Shown here piece by piece: positions 45,511 through 55,264 of a stretch of DNA of 64,000 nt (positions are counted from its first letter, which is position 1; the number at the start of each line of letters is the position of its first letter). The position numbers and the translations under genes are program-made. The stretch is from Desulfobotulus alkaliphilus (GTDB taxonomy: Bacteria > Desulfobacterota > Desulfobacteria > Desulfobacterales > ASO4-4). The notes beneath the pieces are model-generated. The model was given only the letters and a program-made list of their open reading frames with translations. It searched no databases and was not told where the DNA came from. The DNA is taken from assembly GCF_007830435.1 (NCBI RefSeq), contig NZ_VLLC01000012.1, positions 52,118 through 116,117 on the forward strand, given 5' to 3'.

Positions 45511-45556
45511 AAAAACCCTGACACTATTTGTCTTTTTTTGACAAATAGTGTCAGGG
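45511..45556 (-). terminator. Strong intrinsic terminator after the second pilY1
   Basis: CCCTGACACTATTTGTC (45516-45532) and its exact complement (45540-45556) form a perfect 17-base-pair stem with a seven-base loop. On the minus strand it is followed by TTTTTGATTTTTT. It lies 50 bp after the stop of the pilY1-like gene and separates the two pilus operons. Confidence 0.92.
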
Positions 45557-45605
45557 CCGAACATAAAAATAAAAAACCGGGGCAAAACCCAAAACAACAA
45601 GCAGG

Positions 45606-48600
45606 CTACCGCATCCGCCAGTAAAAAAGCCCCTCCCCTTCCTTAACGATCACCATATTTACCATGGAGTTGCTGTGGGATGTGGACGCCAGCAGGGCAT
45701 CATATTCTCTGCCATGGAGAGTAACAGGCGTATACATCATGCCCTCCACCCGCCTTCGGGAAACATGGTAGCCATCCTTATCCACCTTCAGCACATCCTT
45801 TTCTGCATCCAGCCTGCCATCTCCGTCCACATCAAATACCACCTGATCCGCACGGGCTCCGGTACAGCTTTCCACGGCATTGAACCAGGAGTAGCCACCG
45901 GACTCACACAGGGAAACGGAACCTTCCGGAACAAAGGAAATACCAAAGGCATAGGGTCCATGAATTGTGGCATCCTGCACCATGCGCTCCCCCATATCCG
46001 GGAGATCAAAAAACCAGCCAACCGTACTGCCTTCCTTCAGAACCTTCCTTCCATCGCTATCTTCTTCCCACTCAAAAGTCTGGGGAAAGGACGTGTGAGA
46101 AGCGACTTCCGAAGTAACCCCTGGGCCGGTCTGCCCGACAAGCTCCCCATCCCGTGGTACTCCGGAAGTAACCCGGACCCTCTGCTCCACAAGGCGGTAT
46201 GCAGAGCCATCAAGGCCATAATGATTGGCCTTTGGATTGACATCCCCCACATGAATGACATCGGACCGGTCCAGGGTTCCCAAGCCCTTCTTCTCCTGCC
46301 CCGTGTCTCCGGAAGGCCCCCAATAATCCCACACACCATAAAAGGTCTGCTGATCAAAATTCTCCATATCCGACTCATGGAGATAGCGGCCCGTCCCCCA
46401 CACCACAGTATAGCCCACACCGGAACAGTGCCTTGCCACGCCGGGCTTTGTGGTGACAGACTGGGGATCTTCACCGGCCTTGCCCACCCCCCTGAACAAG
46501 GGGGCAGGCTGTCCACTCCTGCTGAAAAACACGCCCCAGTCCATGGCATTATCGGAAGAAATATCAAACTTCCACATATTGCCCTGAAGGTCCCCCGCAT
46601 ACACCCAGTCTGCCGTGCCGTCTCCGTCGATATCCACCACAGCGGGGCTGGAAAGGCCGTTACCGCCTGCAGCACCGGTTTTTATTCTTCTGATTTCACC
46701 GCCCGTGAGGGCATTCACAATGATCAACACGGCTTCCCCTGAAGAAGAATTGTATCCATTCCCAAAAACAGCCACCGGAGGATTACCTAAGGTGTTAGCT
46801 TTGACAATGGCTGCGGAGCTGAAGGAGTACCCCATATCCTCTTCAGAGCCACGCTCATCAGACGGAGGAAACTCCCATACAGACAGCTTTGTGGCAAGCT
46901 CGCCTTCACTGGCCCCAGCTTTAGCAACATCCCATCCGAAAAGGGAATCACGGAGGGTCATGCCATAATAGCCCTTCCCTCCCTTACGAAGGCCGCCCAC
47001 AAGGACATCTTTAAGGCTGCCATCGTCCACAAGCGTGCGCACTGAAATGGGACCATCCACAAAATACCTGTGACTATCCATGTAGTCCGGACGCATCAGC
47101 TCCCAGAGGTCGGGATAGACAAAGGAGGGAACAAAGGCAAAAATCTCCTGCCCTGATCTGGCATCAAAGGCATGCATCATGCCATCATTGGCTCCGACAT
47201 AAACAAGCCCCCTGTGATAGACAGGTGCAGAATGCACAAAGTCGCCGGTTTTATAATGATGCACAGGGGCATCCTCATGCCTTGCATACCTCTTGCGGAA
47301 ACCCGTTTTATCATCCCCCCTCAGATATGCGATAATATCTGAAGATGTTACAGAAGATGGAAGCCCCCCCACATTATCACGCATGGTGGCTTTGAGGCTG
47401 TCGGGAACGGATGCGGGCCTGAATGCAAAGGCAGTGGAACCCCATGCGGAAATAATATTGCGATCCCCTGCCCCTAACCTGCTCAGTTCATAAGCCGCAC
47501 TCCATTTTTCCGATCCGGTTTCAAGCCCGCTTCCAATGGGATCCAGCCCCTTTGCCTTCAGGTCACCCAGCCAGTCCATGGGGTAGTATTCCGTCTGAAA
47601 CACGGTCATTCCCTGCTGTATTCTCTGGCTGTCCACGGACAGGGATGCACCCGTTGCCTGGGAACGCATGATAATGTCTTCAAGGGTACTGCGCATGGAA
47701 AAAAGCAGCTCATCCGGCGAAGATGCATTGAAATAACGCCCCCTGCCATTGACCGTTGCATGGAAAAGATCATCCATCTTATCCCTGTCATCCCAGTGAC
47801 GGAAACTCCCCTCAGGCCAGGGCCATGCTCTGGGGTCCGCATCGCTTTCCCAATACTTATGGGTATCCGGGTTGATGCGGCCAGCATTGCCGAAGGCCAC
47901 GGCATAGGTGACCATGTGCTGCTGACTGTTCTGGTCAAAGGTATTTACCGGAACAAGATTGGGAAGATCCGGAGCCAGATCCCTTTCGTAATAATACATG
48001 GCAACATCGGCAAGGGTGTTGGCAACGCCGTCACCGTCCGCATCTCCCACATTCACATGATCCGTGTCCGTCCAGAGGCCATCCGTTGTCATGATTACAA
48101 AGGCCTGCTGACAGCCCCCCCCTTCAGATTCCGAAACATAGGGGGAGTCACCCAGCTCACTGTCTGCGGGGGCAGAAAGGTCTGTGGCATAATAACGTCC
48201 GATTGTATCAAGGCCTTCCCTTAGGGGTTTTTTATCCCCTATGAGATCAATCTTCGTTTCTATGGCGTACAGACGGTCTAAAAGGGTTTTGCTGTTGTCT
48301 TCATCGCCCCCACCTCCCCTGCGGACAAGCTTGATGGCATCGGCATTGGTGGGTCTGTGGGGCCAGATGTCTCCCCTTGTGAGCTTGACCACCACCTCTT
48401 TTCCATCATGGAGATTGTCTACATTGATACGGGTCAGCTTATTCCAGCGATCCGGAAAACCATATCTCTCATCCCCGTTCTGATTCACCACAAAGGTCTC
48501 ACCCCAGGAAATATTTCCATCTTCATCCTGCAAGCCAACCTTGTATTCTGCCCGCCTGTCCCGCCATGCGTTTCTGCCATAGCGGCTCCAGCGCACATAG

Positions 48601-50309
48601 ACATCGTATTCACCGGTCACAGGCACATCCGCACGCCATTTTGCCCAGGCATCTGCAGTGAATATCGTGGATACGGAGTTTCTGGATTTGCTGTTGTAGG
48701 CCACAGGCGCATGGGAGTCTGCCCATTGAATCATGGGCCCCCATTCCTCGTAATACTCTCCACCGTCCCTGTCATCCACTATAATGACAGTTGCATCGCC
48801 TTTGTTTCCCACATAAAGAACAGGCTGGGTCACATCTTTTTTAATGGTGTGAAAACCGATGTTGACACCGGAAAGATTATAGATGGTATTGGCTATGGCA
48901 GATTTGGTGGCAAGGAGCTTGGTGCGGTAGTACTGAAACCAGTTGGCAAAATTCTGCAGATCCGCCTCAGGAGAAAGATAAAAAGCATTTTCATCATCAC
49001 CCTGGCTGCCATCCTCCCTGTAAGCACCATCATAAAGCTTCCTGAGCCTTAAAGGCAGATCTCCGGGGCTTATCGCCCTTATAAACCCCACATCCAGTTT
49101 TCTGTCTCTTATTCTGTTCCCTCCGGGTATTTCATAGATCTGACGGTAAAGCTCTTCCCCGCTACCGAAATCATGCCAGACAAAATTAACAAGAAAAACC
49201 CTTTCCCCTGTGTCCACACGGGTGTTGTCATTGGCATCATCAAACATAAAATAATGGGCATTGGATATTTTTGTTCTGCCCTGCACCTCCACATTGTCCG
49301 CCACAAGCCAGGCTGGTCTGTTAAAAGCCCCGCTTGTGTTATTGGGCACCGAAGACAGCTCCACAAAAATATCCGGCCCGTGAGGATTGAGGGACACGAC
49401 CTCTACTTCTATAGTAAGCCCGTTTCTTCCCCTTTGGGTAATCTTCTCTTTATCATATAAAACTCTGCCACTGTGATCATAAACCCTTAAAAAGGCATCG
49501 CCCGTTCTGACAACAACCTGAGCAAGATCAAGGGCCGTATAAAGGGGCCAGTTCACCTGAATTTGATGCCTGCCTGCATCAGAAAGATGAAAGGGATAGG
49601 TAATTTTTGCATTATCATCACGGGTGGCGTGGTAATGTCCGTTAAAAGCAGCAATATCCGTCAGGCCAAGACCTATGTTTTTTCTTTCCCACTGACCCTG
49701 CCTGTCTGCCATATCATCATCCAGCTCAATATCCCTGGAATCCAGATCTGCACGGCGTACTTCAAGGTAGGTATCCTTCATGGAAACGGTCTGGCTTTTT
49801 ACAGGATTCAGCTTTGGGTTCAAGGGGTCTGCATTGCCAAACACCTGACCACTGCCGCTTTCGGGCCAGGGCAAATAGAAAGCAGAGGGATTATAATATA
49901 AACGATTATATCCATAACACCGACTTTCCCAGTACTGCCTGGATGCGGCAACACGTTTTCTCATATGATCCCGTCTTATATTCTGATCCAGATCATAGGA
50001 AGATTCCACATCAGCCCCCAGATCCAGACCATCATTGCCAAAGAGATAGGCATAGCCGAACACCTCCAAAAGATCCGACTGGCGGTAAAAAAGCCCCTTT
50101 TTACGGCCTTCCAGAAGAATTTCAAAATCCATGCTCTGGGAATTGTCTATGAGAAACATGATATTGGCAGGCGGCGGCTTGATGGCACTGAGCATGGGTT
50201 GATCACTGATCTCGACGGCATGGGCTGGCCAGAAGATTCCTGATAAAATGAGGATGCTTAGAAAATGAACTGTGCAGGCTTTTTTCCACATGCTCTGTTT
50301 TACAACCAT
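45606..50309 (-). CDS. PilY1-type adhesin with golvesin-like insertion (second copy)
   Basis: A 1567-residue exported protein. After the signal peptide (ending WPAHA) a split VWA-like domain has LIDNSQSM (about 53-60) and FVIMTTDGLW much later. Between them lie two inserted beta-sandwich regions. The second (about residues 506-664, DNA near 48318-48795) has VTGEYDVYVRWSRYG, FVVNQNGDE, LTRI and ADAIKLVRR, the pattern of golvesin/xanthan-lyase carbohydrate-binding domains. The PilC-like propeller follows (YVGANDGMMHAFDARSGQEI; MGYSFSSAAIV; VFGNGYNSSSGE). A DVDGDGRLDAEKD calcium loop lies near the end. It is the last gene of the second minor-pilin operon. Confidence 0.9.
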   Translation of the reverse strand: MVVKQSMWKKACTVHFLSILILSGIFWPAHAVEISDQPMLSAIKPPPANIMFLIDNSQSMDFEILLEGRKKGLFYRQSDLLEVFGYAYLFGNDGLDLGADVESSYDLDQNIRRDHMRKRVAASRQYWESRCYGYNRLYYNPSAFYLPWPESGSGQVFGNADPLNPKLNPVKSQTVSMKDTYLEVRRADLDSRDIELDDDMADRQGQWERKNIGLGLTDIAAFNGHYHATRDDNAKITYPFHLSDAGRHQIQVNWPLYTALDLAQVVVRTGDAFLRVYDHSGRVLYDKEKITQRGRNGLTIEVEVVSLNPHGPDIFVELSSVPNNTSGAFNRPAWLVADNVEVQGRTKISNAHYFMFDDANDNTRVDTGERVFLVNFVWHDFGSGEELYRQIYEIPGGNRIRDRKLDVGFIRAISPGDLPLRLRKLYDGAYREDGSQGDDENAFYLSPEADLQNFANWFQYYRTKLLATKSAIANTIYNLSGVNIGFHTIKKDVTQPVLYVGNKGDATVIIVDDRDGGEYYEEWGPMIQWADSHAPVAYNSKSRNSVSTIFTADAWAKWRADVPVTGEYDVYVRWSRYGRNAWRDRRAEYKVGLQDEDGNISWGETFVVNQNGDERYGFPDRWNKLTRINVDNLHDGKEVVVKLTRGDIWPHRPTNADAIKLVRRGGGGDEDNSKTLLDRLYAIETKIDLIGDKKPLREGLDTIGRYYATDLSAPADSELGDSPYVSESEGGGCQQAFVIMTTDGLWTDTDHVNVGDADGDGVANTLADVAMYYYERDLAPDLPNLVPVNTFDQNSQQHMVTYAVAFGNAGRINPDTHKYWESDADPRAWPWPEGSFRHWDDRDKMDDLFHATVNGRGRYFNASSPDELLFSMRSTLEDIIMRSQATGASLSVDSQRIQQGMTVFQTEYYPMDWLGDLKAKGLDPIGSGLETGSEKWSAAYELSRLGAGDRNIISAWGSTAFAFRPASVPDSLKATMRDNVGGLPSSVTSSDIIAYLRGDDKTGFRKRYARHEDAPVHHYKTGDFVHSAPVYHRGLVYVGANDGMMHAFDARSGQEIFAFVPSFVYPDLWELMRPDYMDSHRYFVDGPISVRTLVDDGSLKDVLVGGLRKGGKGYYGMTLRDSLFGWDVAKAGASEGELATKLSVWEFPPSDERGSEEDMGYSFSSAAIVKANTLGNPPVAVFGNGYNSSSGEAVLIIVNALTGGEIRRIKTGAAGGNGLSSPAVVDIDGDGTADWVYAGDLQGNMWKFDISSDNAMDWGVFFSRSGQPAPLFRGVGKAGEDPQSVTTKPGVARHCSGVGYTVVWGTGRYLHESDMENFDQQTFYGVWDYWGPSGDTGQEKKGLGTLDRSDVIHVGDVNPKANHYGLDGSAYRLVEQRVRVTSGVPRDGELVGQTGPGVTSEVASHTSFPQTFEWEEDSDGRKVLKEGSTVGWFFDLPDMGERMVQDATIHGPYAFGISFVPEGSVSLCESGGYSWFNAVESCTGARADQVVFDVDGDGRLDAEKDVLKVDKDGYHVSRRRVEGMMYTPVTLHGREYDALLASTSHSNSMVNMVIVKEGEGLFYWRMR

Positions 50310-50569
50310 AGGGTTCTCCCGGTGAGTTATTCCAATTTTATCAGAAATTACCTGCAAGATAAAAATGCAGGCTCCGGCTTTAGGCGGCTACGCCCATCAC
50401 ACATACTTAAAATGCTCCACCACCCCGTCATTCTGGCCAGCAACCAGTAAGCAGATCAGATGTACTAAAAAACAGCTCACACCCTCTCAGAACGTCTTGT
50501 CGCACCCTCCCGGAGAAAGAGGATGGGAAAGGGCAACGCTGCTGGATAAAATCGTCTAAAAAAATTTTC

Positions 50570-51187
50570 CTACTGCTTCCGGCGAAGGCCTGTTTCCAAA
50601 AAACGGACATTGCCTCTGCCATCGTCATATTCAGAAAAAACAATATATTCGTGGAGAACCGCACCACCGATATCCTGAGAACCCACCCCGGAAGGCCCCA
50701 TATCCACCACCAGCACCCTGCCGCTGCCACCAGCAAGAAAGGGCAATACTTGTGAATCATTTAAAAAAAAGACTTCGCCTGAAGTTGTTTCAGGCCAACT
50801 GCCAACAAAAGCATTAAACTCTTTATCCGTAAGCCATTTAAAGCTTTTACCCGCACCCAACCCAGCCAGATCCGCTGCCGCGTCCTCGCTCTGCAACCAG
50901 GGTTCACGCTCAGGGCTCCCCCTCAGCAGGCGATCCGGGTCCTTTCCCCATATATGGTGACTGACATAAAGCCCCAGCCCTTCGACCCGGTGGAGCAGGA
51001 TTCTTGATACCCTGTCATTGCCGGAAACCTGAATATCCCTTGTGGCAAAGTACAATAACGCAAAGCCCGAAAGGGTCATGAGGGTAAGGGTCAGAAGGGT
51101 GGTAACAAGGGCCATACCCGCAGAAGAAAGCAATAAGGAAGAAACCGCATCAAAATCCCGCCCCGTATGCTGATTTTTTTCCTGCAT
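50570..51187 (-). CDS. PilX-like minor pilin (second copy)
   Basis: A 205-residue protein with a hydrophobic N-terminal helix AGMALVTTLLTLTLMTLSGFA after SSLLLSS, then ATRDIQVSGNDRVSRILLHRVEGLG, shown in part. The GMALVTxLLxLTLM motif is that of PilX/GspK-type N-termini. The body predicts beta strands. It lies between pilV2 and the large pilY1-like gene, the position of PilX. Similarity to the first copy is confined to the N-terminus. Confidence 0.75.
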   Translation of the reverse strand: MQEKNQHTGRDFDAVSSLLLSSAGMALVTTLLTLTLMTLSGFALLYFATRDIQVSGNDRVSRILLHRVEGLGLYVSHHIWGKDPDRLLRGSPEREPWLQSEDAAADLAGLGAGKSFKWLTDKEFNAFVGSWPETTSGEVFFLNDSQVLPFLAGGSGRVLVVDMGPSGVGSQDIGGAVLHEYIVFSEYDDGRGNVRFLETGLRRKQ

Positions 51188-51346
51188 GACTTTAAAATCC
51201 CCTTTCCAGCAAAAGACTTACCTTACAGATCACTCCATATTTTCAGACTAGACTGCTGCCCTGTGATCAGCATGGAAAACCCCAAAAACTTTCCTGGGTG
51301 CTTTTGACCATCTGGCTTGAAACAGTCGGAAAAAATACACGGCCTG

Positions 51347-51781
51347 CTATAACATCTGAGTTTTTAAAAAATTAAAGGGAATAAAACGGCGCTGGCCCTG
51401 ATCCTCCCACTGAATTTCCATTTCTACAGAAAGCATCCCTGCTTCCGGGGTATTTTCAAAAATATTCCAGAAAATCCTGTATACTCTGATGCCATGAATA
51501 TCCCTTTCTTCTATTACCCTCGCCCAGCCACTATCTTCCTCAGCCTTGTCTCCAAAATCCAGCAGTGCAGCCATGGGTATGTTCTGAAAAAGCTCAAGCT
51601 GCTGGGAAGCCAGCGCTCCTGCCTCGGTCATGGATGCGGATCTGGCAGCGGTACGAATGCTCTGTATCTGAATGGAAAAAATAGCCAGACCCACAATACC
51701 CATAATGACCATGGCGATGAGAATTTCCACAAGGGTGAAACCCGCTGCACCGGGAGCGGAGAAATTCAGTTCTTTTTTCAT
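51347..51781 (-). CDS. PilV-type minor pilin (second copy)
   Basis: A 144-residue prepilin with leader ending PGAAG and mature start FTLVEILIAMVIMGIVGLAIF. It then has SIRTAARSASMTEAGALASQQLELFQN, in part, the region diagnostic of PilV. The start was set at MKKELNF, where the ATG overlaps the pilW2 stop as ATGA. GGGATAGGATC precedes it. Confidence 0.85.
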   Translation of the reverse strand: MKKELNFSAPGAAGFTLVEILIAMVIMGIVGLAIFSIQIQSIRTAARSASMTEAGALASQQLELFQNIPMAALLDFGDKAEEDSGWARVIEERDIHGIRVYRIFWNIFENTPEAGMLSVEMEIQWEDQGQRRFIPFNFLKTQML

Positions 51782-52380
51782 GATCCTATCCCAAGATTTC
51801 TGCATTTTACGGTGGTAACAAGATCTACGTTGCCCAACCTGCCCCTGCGGTCTTCATAGCTTGCGCCAAGTTCGATGCGCACGGCACGGATACGCGGATA
51901 GTCATCCTCCTTCGGTGAATCAATCGCATTCTGGTGACGATCCAGATAAACAAAATTCAGGCGGGCATTTTCCAGAATCCTGCTGACAGACCCCAAATTA
52001 TCCAAACCATTACGATCCCTGCGCCGAAGCCAACCGTCTGCCCCCATATAATAATCCAGACGCTTCCAGCTATCTCCAGAATCCTGCCGGTAAAAAAAGG
52101 CAAAGGTCTCTGCCTCTGCCATCAGTACCGGATGACTGGGAAGGGGCCTGAAAGAAGGATTAAAGCCCGCCATCCGGAATTCATCCTCCATCCACATCAA
52201 TACGGTCCTGACCTTCTGCTGGGTGTCAATTTTTGCTTTCTGTCTGACATACATATCCATGTGATGAATAAACTGTGTCATCAGCACGGCCCCCAGAATA
52301 GCCATCACCCCCATGGCAACCACCAGTTCCAGCAGGGTAAACCCCTTGGAATCCAGATCGTGTTTCATTTTTGCTATCAT
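51778..52380 (-). CDS. PilW-type minor pilin (second copy)
   Basis: A 200-residue prepilin with leader ending DSKG and mature start FTLLELVVAMGVMAILGAVL. It continues TQQKVRTVLMWMEDEFRMAGF, in part, matching the PilW RxxGF signature. It is shorter than the first PilW (370 residues). The ATG at 52380 was chosen for GGTAGG upstream; an ATG four codons later is possible. It is coupled to pilV2. Confidence 0.85.
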   Translation of the reverse strand: MIAKMKHDLDSKGFTLLELVVAMGVMAILGAVLMTQFIHHMDMYVRQKAKIDTQQKVRTVLMWMEDEFRMAGFNPSFRPLPSHPVLMAEAETFAFFYRQDSGDSWKRLDYYMGADGWLRRRDRNGLDNLGSVSRILENARLNFVYLDRHQNAIDSPKEDDYPRIRAVRIELGASYEDRRGRLGNVDLVTTVKCRNLGIGS

Positions 52381-52387
52381 TTCAGAC

Positions 52388-52855
52388 CTACCCTGCTTCA
52401 ACACGGATATTGGCCGGGCTGGACACCACAATCTTTCTTGTTCCTCCGGCACCTTCAAAGACCAGCGTTCCCCAGCTTGTGGTCATCCCCCTGCGGTTAA
52501 AGACAAATTCCTTTTTGTTGCTGCCTGCTTCATTAATACGGATAGTACGGCAAAGCTGAAAGGTTCTCAAAACAACGTCCTCGTTACCCCCCAGAAAAAC
52601 CCTTACCGTATCCCCGTCAATCAAAAGCCCCACATCCCTCCCCTGTCGGACGGCCTCTGATTTTGTAAAAAGAAAAATAGTATAGAGTTCAAGGGATGCG
52701 GACTGAAACCGATACCGCTGCACCTGCTCCTGAAACCGTGGAATACCAATGCCACATAAAATCGCAAAAACAGCCAGAGCAATCATCAGTTCCATTAAAG
52801 TCAACCCACGCTGACTGCCAAAAAAACCTTTTTCAAGCCCGGACTTTCCTGCCAC
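52388..52855 (-). CDS. FimT/GspH-type minor pseudopilin (second copy)
   Basis: A 155-residue pseudopilin. The leader ends SQRG and the mature start is LTLMELMIALAVFAILCGIG, with leucine instead of phenylalanine at +1. The GspH/FimT body includes TKSEAVRQGRDVGLLIDGD and RRGMTTSWGTLVFEG. I chose the GTG at 52855, with GGAGG seven bases upstream; the ATG six codons earlier has no ribosome-binding site. It heads the second minor-pilin operon fimT-pilW-pilV-pilX-pilY1. Confidence 0.82.
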   Translation of the reverse strand: MAGKSGLEKGFFGSQRGLTLMELMIALAVFAILCGIGIPRFQEQVQRYRFQSASLELYTIFLFTKSEAVRQGRDVGLLIDGDTVRVFLGGNEDVVLRTFQLCRTIRINEAGSNKKEFVFNRRGMTTSWGTLVFEGAGGTRKIVVSSPANIRVEAG

Positions 52856-53370
52856 CCCACTCCCTCCCCACATGATTTTTTTTTAAAAAAACAACACCCA
52901 AACAACTGATTTGAAAGGAATAACCAGATAAAAACGAGAATCAGAAATCATTTGCACAGCAATACCCTTAATCAATCTCTCACACTGACAAGATGCGAAA
53001 AAACATTACGCACAACCAGTATTTGCCCTGCAAAAAAAACAACAGAAAAAAGCCGTCAAAACATTGAATAAAGGAGATTTTTTACAAAAAAGCCCAGGAA
53101 CGCCGCACAAAAAACACGGAAAATCAGTTGAGCTTTTATAAAGAAGCGGGATTAAAAAATCAAGAAAAATATACGATGACCAGCGGTCAAAAAAAACATT
53201 GCGCTCAAACAAACTGATATACCAGCGAACAGCAGATCCGCAAATCCCCACAAAACACCGCTCATAAAAGCGCACAAAAAGACCTGCCAAATCATACCCT
53301 GATTCAGCAACTGTCTGCTGCCCAGTTGTTGGCAGGGCCATCCGGATATTTTTCGGATTTTTAAATGGAG
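52856..53370. other. Non-coding region upstream of the second pilus operon
   Basis: An AT-rich stretch that must carry the promoter of the second minor-pilin operon near its left end. A minus-strand frame of 140 codons crosses it, but it is very rich in Cys and Phe, begins inside a repeat and has no ribosome-binding site, so I do not call it. No known riboswitch was recognised. Confidence 0.5.
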
Positions 53371-53447
53371 ACAGGCCTGAAGGCCTGCCCCTGTGAATGA
53401 TTTTTACGGACCTGTTTTGCAGGGGCATCCTTTACGGATGCCCGCAG
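53371..53447 (-). repeat. Two-hairpin REP-like repeat, copy 1
   Basis: On the minus strand it reads CTGCGGGCATCCGTAAAGGA, then a TGCCC arm closing the first hairpin, then GTCCGTAAAAATCATTCACAG and a second hairpin GGGGCAGGCC-TTCA-GGCCTG. The same order, with compensating changes in the stems, is found at 57493-57583 and 58731-58840. Confidence 0.8.
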
Positions 53448-53499
53448 ACAATCAGTGAGAAAATGTGATTATTCATTATATTAAATTTTGGAATTTATG

Positions 53500-53590
53500 C
53501 GCTGTAATTTCAACAGCTTTGAACGATTGCAAGGCACCCTGGCTGTGCAGTTATGGTTCTTAGCCAGCGAAGACGGTGCTGAACGGTTAC
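53500..53590 (-). repeat. Foldback repeat fragment, copy E
   Basis: The right end CGGTGCTGAACGGTTAC is the family terminus in the same orientation as copy A. The block TGCAGTTATGGTTCTTAGCC corresponds to TGCAGGTATGGTCTTTGG of copy A, and GAACGATTGCAA matches the right half. The interior is mostly lost. It lies 115 bp after the trpB stop. Confidence 0.6.
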
Positions 53591-53704
53591 GAAAAAAAAG
53601 AACAAAAAAACGCCCCTGATCGCAAATACATCACGAAAAAGGGCGTTGATTTTTTTCAACCACTGCCATTGACTTCCGTTGTCAGGCCGCCATATTGCCG
53701 ACAA

Positions 53705-54922
53705 TCAGATTCCGTAGTCCTTGCCATAGGTGTCCACGACAAAATCGATATCCTTATCTCCCCTTCCCGAAAGGTTGACAAGAATACTCTGGGATGGATC
53801 AAGCTCCTTTGCCCGTTTCATGGCAAAGGCCAGGGCATGGGCACTTTCAAGGGCAGGAATAATACCTTCGGTTCGGGAAAGAATGAAAAAAGCGTCTATG
53901 GTTTCCTTATCATCGGCTGTCACATACTGCACGCGGCCCAGATCCTTGAGCAGACTGTGCTGGGGGCCTACTCCGGGGTAATCCAGACCGGAAGCGACGG
54001 AATAGACCGGCAGGGGCATCCCTTCCCCATCCTGCAGAAGATAGGACTTGAATCCATGGAGTACACCGGGCTTACCCAGGGTGAGGGTAGCGGCATGCTC
54101 CCCTTCTTTCAGGCTGCGCCCGGAAGGCTCCACGCCATACATGGCAACGGCATCATCTTCCAGAAAAGCAGTGAAAAGCCCCATGGCATTGGAACCGCCG
54201 CCAACGCAGGCCACCAGATTATCCGGAAGCTTTCCTGTCATTTCCTGAAACTGCTCCCTGGCTTCCATGCCCACCACCTGCTGAAAATCCCTCACCATCA
54301 TGGGAAAGGGGTGGGGCCCCACCACAGAGCCAATGGCATAAAGCTGGGTGACAGGATCTTCCAGATAGGCTTCAAAGGCCGCATCCACGGCATCCTTAAG
54401 GGTTCTCGTGCCACGGCTTACGGGAATCAGGTTGGCCCCGAGAATCTTCATGCGAACCACGTTGGGATATTCCTTGGCAATGTCCACCTCTCCCATATAG
54501 ATGTCGCACTCAAGGCCCACCAGCACCGCTGCCGTTGCCAGTGCCACGCCATGCTGACCCGCCCCGGTTTCTGCAATAATCTTCTTTTTCCCCATTTTTT
54601 TGGCCAGAAGGGCCTCACCCAGACAGTGGTTGATTTTATGGGCACCCGTATGGTTGAGATCTTCCCTTTTCAGATAAATCTGTGCGCCTTCCAGTTTTGC
54701 TGAAAGATTTCTGGCATGGAAAATCGGGCTGGGCCGCCCCACAAAATGCTTATACAGATAGGTCAGCTCCCTGTGAAATTCCGGGTCTTTCCGTATGTCA
54801 TTATAGGCAGCGGTAATATCATCCATGATGGTCTGCAGAACTTCGGGAATAAAGGAACCACCATATTCTCCGAAATAGCCTTTGTCATCGGGCAGGGCAT
54901 AGCCCTTCAGTGTTGATGTCAT
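53705..54922 (-). CDS. trpB: Tryptophan synthase beta chain
   Basis: A 405-residue PLP enzyme condensing indole with serine. The PLP lysine is in [15 protein letters not shown], and other signatures are [34 protein letters not shown], and [25 protein letters not shown] binds the serine/phosphate region. This is TrpB1 type, normally paired with TrpA, but neither trpA nor other trp genes are nearby. Its start is only five bases from the end of trpR (AAGGATGAGAAAATG overlaps that stop), so the pair is cotranscribed and probably repressed by TrpR. Confidence 0.95.
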   Translation of the reverse strand: MTSTLKGYALPDDKGYFGEYGGSFIPEVLQTIMDDITAAYNDIRKDPEFHRELTYLYKHFVGRPSPIFHARNLSAKLEGAQIYLKREDLNHTGAHKINHCLGEALLAKKMGKKKIIAETGAGQHGVALATAAVLVGLECDIYMGEVDIAKEYPNVVRMKILGANLIPVSRGTRTLKDAVDAAFEAYLEDPVTQLYAIGSVVGPHPFPMMVRDFQQVVGMEAREQFQEMTGKLPDNLVACVGGGSNAMGLFTAFLEDDAVAMYGVEPSGRSLKEGEHAATLTLGKPGVLHGFKSYLLQDGEGMPLPVYSVASGLDYPGVGPQHSLLKDLGRVQYVTADDKETIDAFFILSRTEGIIPALESAHALAFAMKRAKELDPSQSILVNLSGRGDKDIDFVVDTYGKDYGI

Positions 54923-54926
54923 TTTC

Positions 54927-55223
54927 TCATCCTTCAAGGAAAAAGCCCGGTCTGGATACCAGGCGGTCAAAAATTTTTGCACAGGTACAATCATCGGATT
55001 TCAGAATACGGGAACCCCGCGTAATCTTGCACAGACTGATACCATGGCGTTCCGCAATGCGTCGCTGGGGCTCTCCGGCATACAGCTCCTTGAGAAGCTG
55101 CCAGCGAAGGCAGATATCCGCAATTTCTCTGGGTGTAAGAATTTCCCTTAGAAAACCTTCCATCTCCGCAGGATCCCGGATCTCTGTCATGATTTCAATC
55201 AGCTCCCGCCATGCCTTTTCCAT
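54927..55223 (-). CDS. trpR: Trp repressor family protein TrpR
   Basis: A 98-residue all-helical regulator of the TrpR/YerC family. The helix-turn-helix region is [24 protein letters not shown], in part, where ITRGSxxLK matches the recognition helix of E. coli Trp[25 protein letters not shown] matches its dimerisation helices. E. coli TrpR binds L-tryptophan and represses trp genes. The start at MEKAWREL was chosen because GGAGG precedes the ATG. Immediate coupling to trpB suggests autoregulation of both by tryptophan; the operator was not confidently identified. Confidence 0.88.
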   Translation of the reverse strand: MEKAWRELIEIMTEIRDPAEMEGFLREILTPREIADICLRWQLLKELYAGEPQRRIAERHGISLCKITRGSRILKSDDCTCAKIFDRLVSRPGFFLEG

Positions 55224-55264
55224 CCGTCCTCCTTCATATGGTGCCAGCGGCGGCCAGCGTTTCT

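Noticed and set aside
53006-53428. Minus-strand frame of 140 codons upstream of the second pilus operon
   Set aside because: It starts inside a REP-like repeat, has no ribosome-binding site and is unusually rich in Cys and Phe.
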